Part shown: positions 5,996-12,494 of the stretch, piece by piece | How positions within the stretch are numbered: position 1 is the stretch's first letter | How the letters are laid out: each line of letters starts with the position of its first letter | Assembly (NCBI GenBank): GCA_900321365.1 | Contig: ONVT01000234.1 | Span: 1 to 12,540, forward strand | Length of the DNA stretch: 12,540 bases | Reading direction: 5' to 3' | DNA from: an uncultured Eubacteriales bacterium | GTDB taxonomy: Bacteria; Bacillota_A; Clostridia; Lachnospirales; Lachnospiraceae | Notes under the pieces: model-generated | Told to the model about the DNA's origin: nothing | What the model saw: only the letters and a program-made list of their open reading frames with translations | Databases searched by the model: none | Made by a program: the position numbers and the translations under genes

Positions 5996-7234
5996 TCAGC
6001 TGTGCTTTACGCCCTTCCGGGACAGGAACCGGTTGATGCGGTCCACGGGATCCAGAAGATCGCTCAGCGAACTGTCATGGTTCAGTGAATCGATGATCAG
6101 CGCAACGAACTTGCTCAGGTCGCAGCTGCGGTACCAGGGCTTCGAGAGAAGTTCCGGCTTCTGGTAGATGAGGTTCGTCGTGAGGATCGAATGGAAGATC
6201 TTCTTTTCCCACGCGGCGTCGAACTTTTCCAGCCCGTCCGTGAACAGACCGAAGGTCGCGCAGATGAAGATTCTCTCAGCGCCGAGCTTCTTCAGTTCCC
6301 CGGCGATCTGCAGGGCGGTGTTTCCGGATGAGATCATGTCATCCAGGAGAACGACATCCTTTCCTTTGACAGGAGCTCCGAGGAATTCATGCTGGACAAT
6401 GGGGTTCTCGCCGTTGACGAGCATCGTATAGTTCCTTCTTTTGAAGAACATGCCCATGTCCACACCGAGGACATTCGCCATATAAACAGCACGGGAGGTT
6501 CCCGCTTCGTCCGGGCTGACGATCACCAGGCGGTCCGGCGAGACCGAAAAGTCTGAGGCCGCACGGAACAGCCCTTTGATGAACTGATAGGTGGGCAGGA
6601 AATTCTCAAATCCCGACAGCGGGATCGCATTCTGGATCCTCGGGTCGTGCGCGTCAAACGTGATGATGTTGTCCACTCCCATGCGGACGAGCTCTTTCAG
6701 CGCCTGGGCACAGTCAAGCGATTCCCTGCCGGAGCGCCGGTGCTGCCGGCTCTCGTAGAGATAGGGCATGATCACATTGATACGTCTTGCCTTTCCGCCG
6801 ATCGCGGCGATCACGCGCTCCAGGTCGATAAAATGATCATCCGGGGACATGTGGTTGGTCTGGCCGCGCATCGTGTAGGTAATGCTGTAGTTGCACACGT
6901 CAAGCAGCAGGAAAATATCATGTCCGCGGATCGTATCGAAGATCGTCGCCTTTCCCTCTCCGGAACCGAAGCGCGGCGTTTCCGTACGGACCAGATAGTT
7001 GTCCCGCACATAGCCGCTCAGCTGGGGGTGGGAGGAATGACTGTGGTTGCGCTCCTTCCGCCAGCCTACGATATAATCATTGATCTTTCGGCCCATCTCC
7101 TCGCTGGAAGGAAGGGCTATGATCCCGAGGTCCCCGATGGGAAGCGCGTCGCGGTTCTTCCTTGCAGCCGCCCTGGTGCCGATCCGTCTGGTCCGGGAAT
7201 TCTTCGGTTGGGAACTTCTGGTTCCAGTCAGCAT
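5996..7234 (-). CDS. prs: ribose-phosphate pyrophosphokinase (PRPP synthetase), divergent clostridial type
   Basis: PRPP synthetase makes phosphoribosyl pyrophosphate from ribose 5-phosphate and ATP, feeding purine, pyrimidine, His, Trp and NAD synthesis. At 412 residues it is longer than the standard ~315. The PRPP-binding loop is VVLLDDMISSGNT (294-306). MPYLYESRQHRR (156-167) corresponds to the PYxRQDR-type ATP-binding stretch, and FDAHDP (193-198) takes the place of the usual DLHxxQ segment. VIVSPDEAGTSRA (238-250) is the PDxGG-like loop, again altered. The first ~30 residues are strongly basic (many Arg/Lys) and have no counterpart in the standard enzyme. The start is fixed by a perfect AGGAGG (7240-7245) five bases upstream. 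It is third in the dnaD-dnaC-prs unit, 67 nt after dnaC. Family assignment is strong; catalytic details differ enough from the classical enzyme to be of interest. Confidence 0.9.
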   Translation of the reverse strand: MLTGTRSSQPKNSRTRRIGTRAAARKNRDALPIGDLGIIALPSSEEMGRKINDYIVGWRKERNHSHSSHPQLSGYVRDNYLVRTETPRFGSGEGKATIFDTIRGHDIFLLLDVCNYSITYTMRGQTNHMSPDDHFIDLERVIAAIGGKARRINVIMPYLYESRQHRRSGRESLDCAQALKELVRMGVDNIITFDAHDPRIQNAIPLSGFENFLPTYQFIKGLFRAASDFSVSPDRLVIVSPDEAGTSRAVYMANVLGVDMGMFFKRRNYTMLVNGENPIVQHEFLGAPVKGKDVVLLDDMISSGNTALQIAGELKKLGAERIFICATFGLFTDGLEKFDAAWEKKIFHSILTTNLIYQKPELLSKPWYRSCDLSKFVALIIDSLNHDSSLSDLLDPVDRINRFLSRKGVKHS

Positions 7235-7239
7235 GTTAT

Positions 7240-7245
7240 CCTCCT
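7240..7245 (-). promoter_or_regulatory. strong ribosome binding site of prs
   Basis: A perfect AGGAGG on the minus strand with a 5-nt spacer (ATAAC) fixes the prs start at 7234 and so shows that the basic N-terminal extension is translated. Confidence 0.85.
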
Positions 7246-7249
7246 GCTC

Positions 7250-7279
7250 TTCTTAAGAACCTGCAGATAAACTGTTTAT
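7250..7279. repeat. two palindromes in the dnaC-prs gap
   Basis: TTCTTAAGAA (7250-7259) is a perfect 10-bp palindrome just upstream of the prs ribosome binding site. ATAAAC-T-GTTTAT (7267-7279) is a perfect dyad with one central base. Both lie in the 67-nt gap and could be operator or mRNA-processing sites. No consensus -35/-10 pair is seen here. Confidence 0.45.
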
Positions 7280-7301
7280 GCATTCTGCCTGTATGAATCC
7301 G

Positions 7302-8345
7302 CTAACCCGTGAAATGCCTTCCGCCCCGTTTCTGTATCCGGATGTCTTCCCCGAATACCCGTATCAGGGTAAAATGCTCCATAATGCGCGACGAGATGCG
7401 GTCGGTGTAGATCCGTCCGATCTCGAGCGGGGACAGGTTGGTGGAGATGACGATCCCGCGTCCGCGGGAAATGCGCGTGTTCAGAAGCTGGAACAGGGCA
7501 GAGCCGACAAAGCTGTTTGTGAGCTCTGTTCCCAGGTCATCGATGATCAGAAGATCACATCCGGACAGGTATTCGTCGTCCGGATCTTTTGAGTCGTCCT
7601 CCTGGTCCTGGCCGAACCGGTTCTTCGCAAGCATGTCAAATAACTCTCCGGCTGAATAGTAGATGACGGAGCGCCCCTTGTCAATGAGCTCTTTTGCAAT
7701 GCAGTGGGTGAGGAACGTTTTTCCGAGCCCGGCCGGGCCGCTCAGCAGCAGATAATCCTTTTCGGGGGCATCTCCATAGTCTGCCGTAAACTTTCTGCAG
7801 GTGTTCATGGCCGCGGTCATGATTTCCCGTGAGCTCTTCCCGGTCCTGCCGTCGATCAGGTCCTTACGGTAGCATTCCGGATCAAAGGTATCAAAATTCT
7901 CCCTGCTGAGGATTCCGGAAAGGCCGGACTGTGTATAGAACAGGGAGACAATCTCCTTCTCAAGGCAGTGGCAGTGTTTCCCTGAGACCCAGCCGGTATC
8001 CCTGCAGTCTTTACAGGTGTATACGGGATCCAGATAATCCTCCGGAAAAGAATGCAGGGCAAGGAGTTTTCTGCGTCTCTCGTCCGGGGCCATTCCGCCG
8101 CCTGCCTTCCTGAGAAGCTTCCTCAGACCTTCGGCTGAGAGCGGGGAGGAGACGGGATCGTCCCGGGAGAGCGAATTCTTTACTGCCTCGACAGATAAAG
8201 AAGCAACCGCCCTGTCGATCCCGGCAAGCTCCGGGATTGCGTGATACGCTTCCCGGCGGCGAGCTTCCTCGACATGGTGGTTGTCGATCCGTCTTTTTTC
8301 GTAGACGCGCATGAGAGCGTCGTACTGTGCATTGGTTAATCCCAT
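7302..8345 (-). CDS. dnaC: DnaC/DnaI-like replicative helicase loader ATPase
   Basis: This 347-residue AAA+ protein probably loads the replicative helicase at origins and restart sites. The N-terminal part is helical and charged. A cysteine cluster C111-x2-C114-x10-C125-x-C127, with H124 and H126 nearby, is a probable zinc site as in DnaI-type loaders. The ATPase module has Walker A GPAGLGKT (203-210), Walker B LLIIDDLG (265-272), the sensor-1 stretch STNLS (301-305) and an arginine-finger-like DRISSRI (315-321). The ATG at 8345 has CAGGAG nine bases upstream, inside the end of dnaD; only three bases separate the dnaD stop from this start, indicating translational coupling. The preceding DnaD-domain gene fixes the role as helicase loading rather than as an IstB transposition helper. 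Whether it is closer to DnaC or DnaI cannot be settled here. Confidence 0.88.
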   Translation of the reverse strand: MGLTNAQYDALMRVYEKRRIDNHHVEEARRREAYHAIPELAGIDRAVASLSVEAVKNSLSRDDPVSSPLSAEGLRKLLRKAGGGMAPDERRRKLLALHSFPEDYLDPVYTCKDCRDTGWVSGKHCHCLEKEIVSLFYTQSGLSGILSRENFDTFDPECYRKDLIDGRTGKSSREIMTAAMNTCRKFTADYGDAPEKDYLLLSGPAGLGKTFLTHCIAKELIDKGRSVIYYSAGELFDMLAKNRFGQDQEDDSKDPDDEYLSGCDLLIIDDLGTELTNSFVGSALFQLLNTRISRGRGIVISTNLSPLEIGRIYTDRISSRIMEHFTLIRVFGEDIRIQKRGGRHFTG

Positions 8346-8348
8346 TCG

Positions 8349-9419
8349 TCAGGACTCCTGTGACAAACACTCCTGCTCTTCCTGTGCCTGCATGATACGG
8401 TCTGCGACCGCGTCCCAGTCAGTGCCCGAAGGCTCAAAATTGTTAAACCGCCCGGTGGACGCGACGGAAACGGGCCGTGCGGACTGCAGACTGCGGCCTG
8501 AGAGAGCACGCGCCTGAGAGGAGCGTTCGAAAGATTTGTCCAGCTCTTCGATATCATGGAGCGTCCGGACATTGCTCTGGTGCCATCTTTTCAGGATGGA
8601 ATCCGCGTATGAGAAGCGGGCCTTTCCGGTCTGGAGAATCGTACGTCTGCAGGCGAGATGGATCACCTCCATCGGAAACGCGTATTCATTCAGCCAGCGG
8701 TCCATATATTCCCGTTCGCCAGGCGTCGGGTCGTGATCGCGGATCCCGAGGGAACGGAGAATGTCATAGTACTCCGTGCGGATGGAAGAGCCTTCCCTGC
8801 GCGCCTGTTCGACCGTTCGGATTCCCTGCTCAGCCCAGTTCACGGCAACCTTCTGGATGTAGTGGAAACTGGTGTGGTTCGTCGAAATGCAGTAATCGAG
8901 CAGGTAATCGACCAGGTCGATATCCATGTCGAGATCCGTCAGGAAATAGACCAGTGTCTCCTGCTCAGAGGAGGACAAAGGCCGTCCAAGATAATTCTCC
9001 GCCACAAAGATCAGGCTGCGAAGCTCCTCTTTGGAGAACTTCTGTGCAGGGCGGAACTCCGTAATCTTGTTTCCGGGAGAGGAGGTCTGTGCTTCCTCTA
9101 CCGTATCCATGTCATCCACAAGATCCAGGCATTTATTCTTCTGCCAGTATCCCATGGCACGCCTGACATCCGACTCTGTATAGTTCAGGGCGTCGGCGAT
9201 CCGGGAAATCGAGATATCGGTCTGGCCGCTCTGCGCGCAGCGCAGCAGATACAGGTATATTTTCACAAAATCCCCGCTTGACGAGGGCATGAACTGATCG
9301 ATAAATGTGTTCTCAATCATGGTCATGCCGCCGTTCTCCGGCAGATGGACCCGCATGAAAACACCGCCTTTCCAGCTTAGAGTTTCCCCCTTACCGATCC
9401 TGAGTGTATAGGACTTCAT
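8349..9419 (-). CDS. dnaD: DnaD-domain replication initiation/primosome protein
   Basis: This 356-residue protein is a member of the DnaD/DnaB family that remodels origin DNA and helps recruit helicase and loader in Firmicutes. Residues about 35-100 look like the winged-helix DDBH1 domain (ISRIADALNYTESDVRRAMGYW). Two DDBH2-type modules follow: about 130-206, ending FHYIQKVAVNWAEQGIRT, and about 215-288, ending FSYADSILKRWHQSNVRT. Both carry a YxxxI/VxxxW motif (Y187/V191/W195 and Y271/I275/W279), characteristic of DnaD DNA-binding tails. The last ~65 residues are polar and probably disordered. Two DDBH2 repeats resemble B. subtilis DnaB rather than its DnaD, so the one protein may fill both roles. 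The ATG at 9419 follows GGGGAG with 5 nt spacing. First gene of the dnaD-dnaC-prs unit. Confidence 0.88.
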   Translation of the reverse strand: MKSYTLRIGKGETLSWKGGVFMRVHLPENGGMTMIENTFIDQFMPSSSGDFVKIYLYLLRCAQSGQTDISISRIADALNYTESDVRRAMGYWQKNKCLDLVDDMDTVEEAQTSSPGNKITEFRPAQKFSKEELRSLIFVAENYLGRPLSSSEQETLVYFLTDLDMDIDLVDYLLDYCISTNHTSFHYIQKVAVNWAEQGIRTVEQARREGSSIRTEYYDILRSLGIRDHDPTPGEREYMDRWLNEYAFPMEVIHLACRRTILQTGKARFSYADSILKRWHQSNVRTLHDIEELDKSFERSSQARALSGRSLQSARPVSVASTGRFNNFEPSGTDWDAVADRIMQAQEEQECLSQES

Positions 9420-9433
9420 ATTTACTCCCCGGC

Positions 9434-9461
9434 CCCTTAAGCCCTGGCTCCCTTAAGCCCT
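9434..9461 (-). repeat. tandem AGGGCTTAAGGG repeats in dnaD leader
   Basis: On the minus strand AGGGCTTAAGGG occurs twice, at 9450-9461 and 9434-9445, with a 16-bp period. Each copy contains the palindrome CTTAAG. The repeats lie between a leader inverted repeat and the dnaD ribosome binding site, hence in the mRNA leader. Function unknown. Confidence 0.6.
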
Positions 9462-9462
9462 G

Positions 9463-9499
9463 CAGATGTACGCCTCTTCTCCCTCCGGTTGTACATCTG
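9463..9499 (-). repeat. leader inverted repeat upstream of dnaD
   Basis: CAGATGTAC (9463-9471) and GTACATCTG (9491-9499) form a perfect 9-bp inverted repeat around a 19-nt spacer that is purine-rich in the mRNA sense. If transcription starts near 9502 (from the -10 at 9509-9514), this hairpin forms the very 5' end of the dnaD mRNA, where it could protect the transcript or regulate it. Confidence 0.55.
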
Positions 9500-9508
9500 A
9501 CGCTATGA

Positions 9509-9517
9509 AGTATACCA
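9509..9517 (-). promoter_or_regulatory. extended -10 promoter of dnaD-dnaC-prs
   Basis: On the minus strand TGG precedes TATACT (9509-9514), an extended -10. The 17-bp-spaced -35 position (9532-9537) reads TTATAA, a poor match, and lies inside the dyad at 9522-9549, so this promoter may need an activator or be open to repression. Predicted start near 9502, giving a leader of about 80 nt. Confidence 0.5.
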
Positions 9518-9521
9518 TATC

Positions 9522-9549
9522 GGGCAGATTCTTATAAGAGAATCTGTCC
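9522..9549. promoter_or_regulatory. operator-like dyad over the dnaD -35 region
   Basis: CAGATTCT (9525-9532) and AGAATCTG (9539-9546) are perfect 8-bp arms around 6 nt, extended by two more pairs after one mismatch. The centre also contains the perfect 10-bp palindrome TCTTATAAGA (9530-9539). Position over the -35 suggests a repressor or activator site. Confidence 0.45.
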
Positions 9550-9554
9550 ACGAC

Positions 9555-9575
9555 TTATCTACATAGAAATCCACA
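9555..9575. promoter_or_regulatory. DnaA-box-like pair upstream of dnaD promoter
   Basis: TTATCTACA (9555-9563) matches the DnaA box TTATCCACA at 8 of 9 positions, and AAATCCACA (9567-9575) at 7 of 9, spaced by 12 bp. A further GTCCAC lies at 9546-9551. They sit 50-75 bp upstream of the predicted dnaD transcription start. DnaA control of primosome genes is known in B. subtilis; binding here is inference. Confidence 0.4.
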
Positions 9576-9585
9576 GGATGCAAGT

Positions 9586-9622
9586 CCCTCCCCACCACCC
9601 CCGCGGCTGAGGGGCCGCCGCG
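9586..9622 (-). other. GC-rich hairpin and G-rich tract after murC
   Basis: In the murC transcript sense, a 6-bp all-GC stem (9622-9617 with 9607-9602, 9-nt loop) follows the stop codon. It is directly followed by a G-run series of 5, 2, 4 and 3 Gs separated by single bases (9602-9586), which could form a two-tier or bulged G-quadruplex. There is no U-tract, so this is not a standard intrinsic terminator, though it may mark the murC 3' end. Confidence 0.4.
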
Positions 9623-9626
9623 CGTT

Positions 9627-11015
9627 TTACTGCGAATCGAGGCGGAGCAGTTCCTCTCCAACGCGGACGATGTCACCGGCGCCGATGGTGATGATGAGGT
9701 CTCCTTCGCCGGCTCTGGGCAGGAGGAACTCCTCGATCCTCTCAAAGGTCGGGAAATACCAGGCGTCTGTGCCGCGGTTCGCGATGTTCTGCCGCAGCGT
9801 GTCCGAGCTGATCCCCAGGTTGTCGGTCTCCCGCGCCGCGTAGATCGGGGCGAGGACGACCTCGTCCGCAATGGAGAGCGCGTCTGCGAAACCGTTCATC
9901 AGCGCTTTCGTCCTCGTATAGGTGTGAGGCTGGAAGACGCACCAGATCTTTTTGTGGGGATAATTGCCGGCTGCCTCGAGTGTTGCCCGGATCTCCGTGG
10001 GATGGTGCGCGTAGTCATCGATGACAGTGGCGCCGCTTTTGAGCTTTCCCTTGATCTGGAATCTACGGTCTGCCCCGTGGAATTCGTCCAGTCCCCTCCG
10101 GCAGTGTTCCATGGAGATTCCCATCCGGTCCGCGGCTGCTATGGCACATACCGCGTTTGAGACATTGTGCTTTCCGGGGACATGGAGCATGAAGGTTCCC
10201 AGATCCTCTCCCCGCCGGAAGACATGGAAGGAGCCCGCGCCGAACTCGTCGAATGTGATGTCAGAGGCGTAATAGTCGGCGTCCTTTCTGCCATAGGTTA
10301 TGACATTTGCCCGGATGTCTTCCGTGATCTCCTCCGGATGCGGGATAGCCGCATTCAGGATCAGGGTTCCGCCCGGGCGTATGTTCTGGGCGAAGCGGTG
10401 GAAGGAATGCCGGATGTCATCGAGATCCTTGAAGAAATCCAGATGGTCTGCGTCAATGTTCAGGATGATCCCGATCTTCGGCTTCAGGCTGAGGAAGCTG
10501 TTGGTGTACTCACACGCCTCCGTGACAAAATGCCCGGACCGCCCCACGCGTATATTTCCGCCGATCTCCTTCAGGATTCCGCCGACCGAGATCGTAGGAT
10601 CCAGATCCGCACTCAGAAGGATGCAGGAGATCATGGAGGTGACCGTGGTCTTTCCGTGCGTTCCGGAAATCGCGACAGAGTCCTCATAGTGATCCATTAT
10701 CTGTCCGAGCAGCTGTGCCCTGGTCAGAATCGGGATCCCGGATGAGAGAGCCGCCGCATACTCCGGGTTGTCCGGGTGAATGGCTGCCGTGCACACCATC
10801 ACATCGATATCAGGGGTGATATTCTCCGCACACTGCGGGCTGAAGATCTTCGCGCCCTGCTTCTCCAGCAGATCCGTAAGCTCAGAGAGCTTAGAGTCAG
10901 AGCCCGTAACCGTAAATCCCCTTCCGAGGAGAACCGACGCAAGCCCGCTCATGCTGATCCCGCCGATCCCGCAGAAATGCACATGCACAGGGTTCCTATA
11001 ATCAATCTGGTACAT
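9627..11015 (-). CDS. murC: UDP-N-acetylmuramate--L-alanine ligase
   Basis: MurC adds L-alanine to UDP-N-acetylmuramic acid in an ATP-dependent reaction, the first step of the peptidoglycan stem peptide, in the cytoplasm. At 462 residues it is full length. The N-terminal Rossmann domain has HFCGIGGISMSG (13-24). The ATP loop is SGTHGKTT (117-124), the metal/ATP-binding glutamate lies in EACEY (166-170), and NIDADHLDFF (186-195) is the family central motif. The C-terminal domain carries GADRRFQIKG (314-323) and DDYAHHPTEI (333-342), typical of MurC. AAGGA lies about 8 nt before the ATG at 11015. It has its own promoter and is divergent from glgC. It is not next to other mur genes in this window. 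Confidence 0.97.
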   Translation of the reverse strand: MYQIDYRNPVHVHFCGIGGISMSGLASVLLGRGFTVTGSDSKLSELTDLLEKQGAKIFSPQCAENITPDIDVMVCTAAIHPDNPEYAAALSSGIPILTRAQLLGQIMDHYEDSVAISGTHGKTTVTSMISCILLSADLDPTISVGGILKEIGGNIRVGRSGHFVTEACEYTNSFLSLKPKIGIILNIDADHLDFFKDLDDIRHSFHRFAQNIRPGGTLILNAAIPHPEEITEDIRANVITYGRKDADYYASDITFDEFGAGSFHVFRRGEDLGTFMLHVPGKHNVSNAVCAIAAADRMGISMEHCRRGLDEFHGADRRFQIKGKLKSGATVIDDYAHHPTEIRATLEAAGNYPHKKIWCVFQPHTYTRTKALMNGFADALSIADEVVLAPIYAARETDNLGISSDTLRQNIANRGTDAWYFPTFERIEEFLLPRAGEGDLIITIGAGDIVRVGEELLRLDSQ

Positions 11016-11050
11016 ACTCGTATCCTTCCGTTTCTATAATATTTAAAGTA

Positions 11051-11080
11051 AGTATACACTTTTTATGTGTCTTTATTCAA
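11051..11080 (-). promoter_or_regulatory. murC promoter
   Basis: On the minus strand TTGAAT (11075-11080) and TATACT (11051-11056) are 18 bp apart. The -10 lies 35 nt upstream of the murC start, leaving a leader of under 30 nt. Confidence 0.65.
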
Positions 11081-11133
11081 GTACGGCTCCTTGCGGGAGA
11101 TGTCATGGGAGCGCCGCGAGATACAAAATTAAC

Positions 11134-11153
11134 AATATTCACAAATATTCACA
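11134..11153 (+). repeat. tandem AATATTCACA repeat over the glgC -35
   Basis: AATATTCACA occurs twice head to tail (11134-11143, 11144-11153), one DNA turn apart, and the second copy supplies the -35 TTCACA. Each copy contains ATATTCACA, which matches the loose DnaA consensus TTATNCACA at all but the first position. It could be a regulator site or chance AT-rich repetition. Confidence 0.6.
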
Positions 11154-11176
11154 AAGCGAAAGCCTTATGCTATACT
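11148..11176 (+). promoter_or_regulatory. glgC-glgD promoter
   Basis: TTCACA (11148-11153, 5 of 6 to consensus) and TATACT (11171-11176, 5 of 6) are 17 bp apart, with an extended TGC before the -10. Predicted start near 11183, leader about 37 nt. Confidence 0.75.
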
Positions 11177-11219
11177 GACCCTGTAATATCTCTATATCTG
11201 CTTGTCGAGGGAGGATAAC

Positions 11220-12494
11220 GTGGTAAAAAAAGAGATGATTGCAATGCTGCTGGCAGGCGGACAGGGTTCGCGCCTTGGCGTGCTGACAGCGAAAGTCGCG
11301 AAACCAGCAGTTGCATTCGGCGGAAAGTACCGCATCATAGACTTCCCGCTCAGTAACTGCATCAACTCCGGGATCGATACGGTAGGAGTCCTGACACAGT
11401 ATCAGCCGCTTCGACTGAATACCCATATCGGGATTGGAATACCGTGGGATCTGGATCGCAACCAGGGAGGCGTAACGGTTCTTCCGCCATATGAGAAGGT
11501 CGGAAAGTCCGAGTGGTATACAGGAACCGCGAACGCCATCTACCAGAATCTAGCATATATGGAGAGCTTCCATCCTGATTATGTTCTGATCCTCTCCGGG
11601 GATCATATCTATAAGATGGATTATGAAGTCATGCTCGATTTCCACAAGTCCCACAACGCCGATATATCGATTGCCGTTATGCCGGTGCCGCAGGAGGAGG
11701 CAGGCAGGTTCGGTATCGTCGTCGCGGGGGAGGACGGAAAGATCCGCCAGTTCCAGGAGAAACCGGAGCATCCGAAGAGCAATCTTGCCTCGATGGGAAT
11801 CTATATCTTCAGCTGGCCGGTCCTGCGGGACGCGCTGGTTGCCCTGAGTGAACAGGAGGGATGTGATTTCGGTAAGCATGTGATCCCGTACTGCTGGGAG
11901 AGAGGAAAAAACCTGGCGGCATACGAGTTCAACGGCTACTGGAAGGATGTGGGGACACTCGGCTCCTACTGGGAGGCGAACATGGAACTGATTGACATCA
12001 TCCCCGAGTTCAACCTGTATGAGGAATTCTGGAAGATCTATACGAAGAATGAGTTCATTCCGCCACAGTATATCTCTGCGGACGCGAAGGTGTTCCGAAG
12101 CCTGATCTCTGACGGGACCGAGGTTTACGGGGAGGTATCAAATTCCATCATCGGCAGCGGTGTCACGATCGGGGCGGGGGCGGTTGTCCGTGACTCGATC
12201 GTCATGCAGAACACGGTTGTCCGGGCCGGAGCGATCCTTGACCGTGCAATCGTCGCGGAGAACTGTGTGATCGGAGAGAAGACCGTGGTTGGCTGGGGTG
12301 ATCAGGCACCGAACAGGGTCAGGCCTGATATCTACTCATTCGGCCTTGCGGTGGTCGGAGAGGAGACCGTCGTACCGGGCGGTGTCAGGATCGGCAGGAA
12401 TACTGCGGTAACCGGTGTTACTGTTCCGGAGGATTATCCGGACGGCATTCTCGCCAGCGGCGAGACTCTGGATAAGGCAGGTGTTGTGACATGA
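11220..12494 (+). CDS. glgC: glucose-1-phosphate adenylyltransferase (ADP-glucose pyrophosphorylase), catalytic subunit
   Basis: GlgC makes ADP-glucose from glucose 1-phosphate and ATP, the committed step of glycogen synthesis. From the GTG at 11220 it is 424 residues, normal for the family. The nucleotide-binding loop is [11 protein letters not shown] (10-20), with K25 and [19 protein letters not shown] just after. [12 protein letters not shown] (99-110), the catalytic-site [11 protein letters not shown] (125-135) and [18 protein letters not shown] (237-254) are classical GlgC motifs. A C-terminal left-handed beta-helix of hexapeptide repeats covers about 284-400. The GTG is preferred over a TTG at 11202 because AGGGAGG (11208-11214) lies 5 nt before it; the TTG reading would place that site inside the gene. 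Its stop overlaps the next start as ATGA. Probably acts as a GlgC/GlgD heteromer. Confidence 0.95.
   Translation: MVKKEMIAMLLAGGQGSRLGVLTAKVAKPAVAFGGKYRIIDFPLSNCINSGIDTVGVLTQYQPLRLNTHIGIGIPWDLDRNQGGVTVLPPYEKVGKSEWYTGTANAIYQNLAYMESFHPDYVLILSGDHIYKMDYEVMLDFHKSHNADISIAVMPVPQEEAGRFGIVVAGEDGKIRQFQEKPEHPKSNLASMGIYIFSWPVLRDALVALSEQEGCDFGKHVIPYCWERGKNLAAYEFNGYWKDVGTLGSYWEANMELIDIIPEFNLYEEFWKIYTKNEFIPPQYISADAKVFRSLISDGTEVYGEVSNSIIGSGVTIGAGAVVRDSIVMQNTVVRAGAILDRAIVAENCVIGEKTVVGWGDQAPNRVRPDIYSFGLAVVGEETVVPGGVRIGRNTAVTGVTVPEDYPDGILASGETLDKAGVVT

Noticed and set aside
9503..9871. 122-aa minus-strand ORF overlapping the 3' end of murC
   Set aside because: Out of frame with murC, Arg/Ser-rich, no family match; shadow ORF running into the non-coding gap.
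11202..11219. TTG at 11202 as the start of glgC
   Set aside because: It would place the AGGGAGG ribosome binding site inside the coding region; the GTG at 11220 is correctly spaced.
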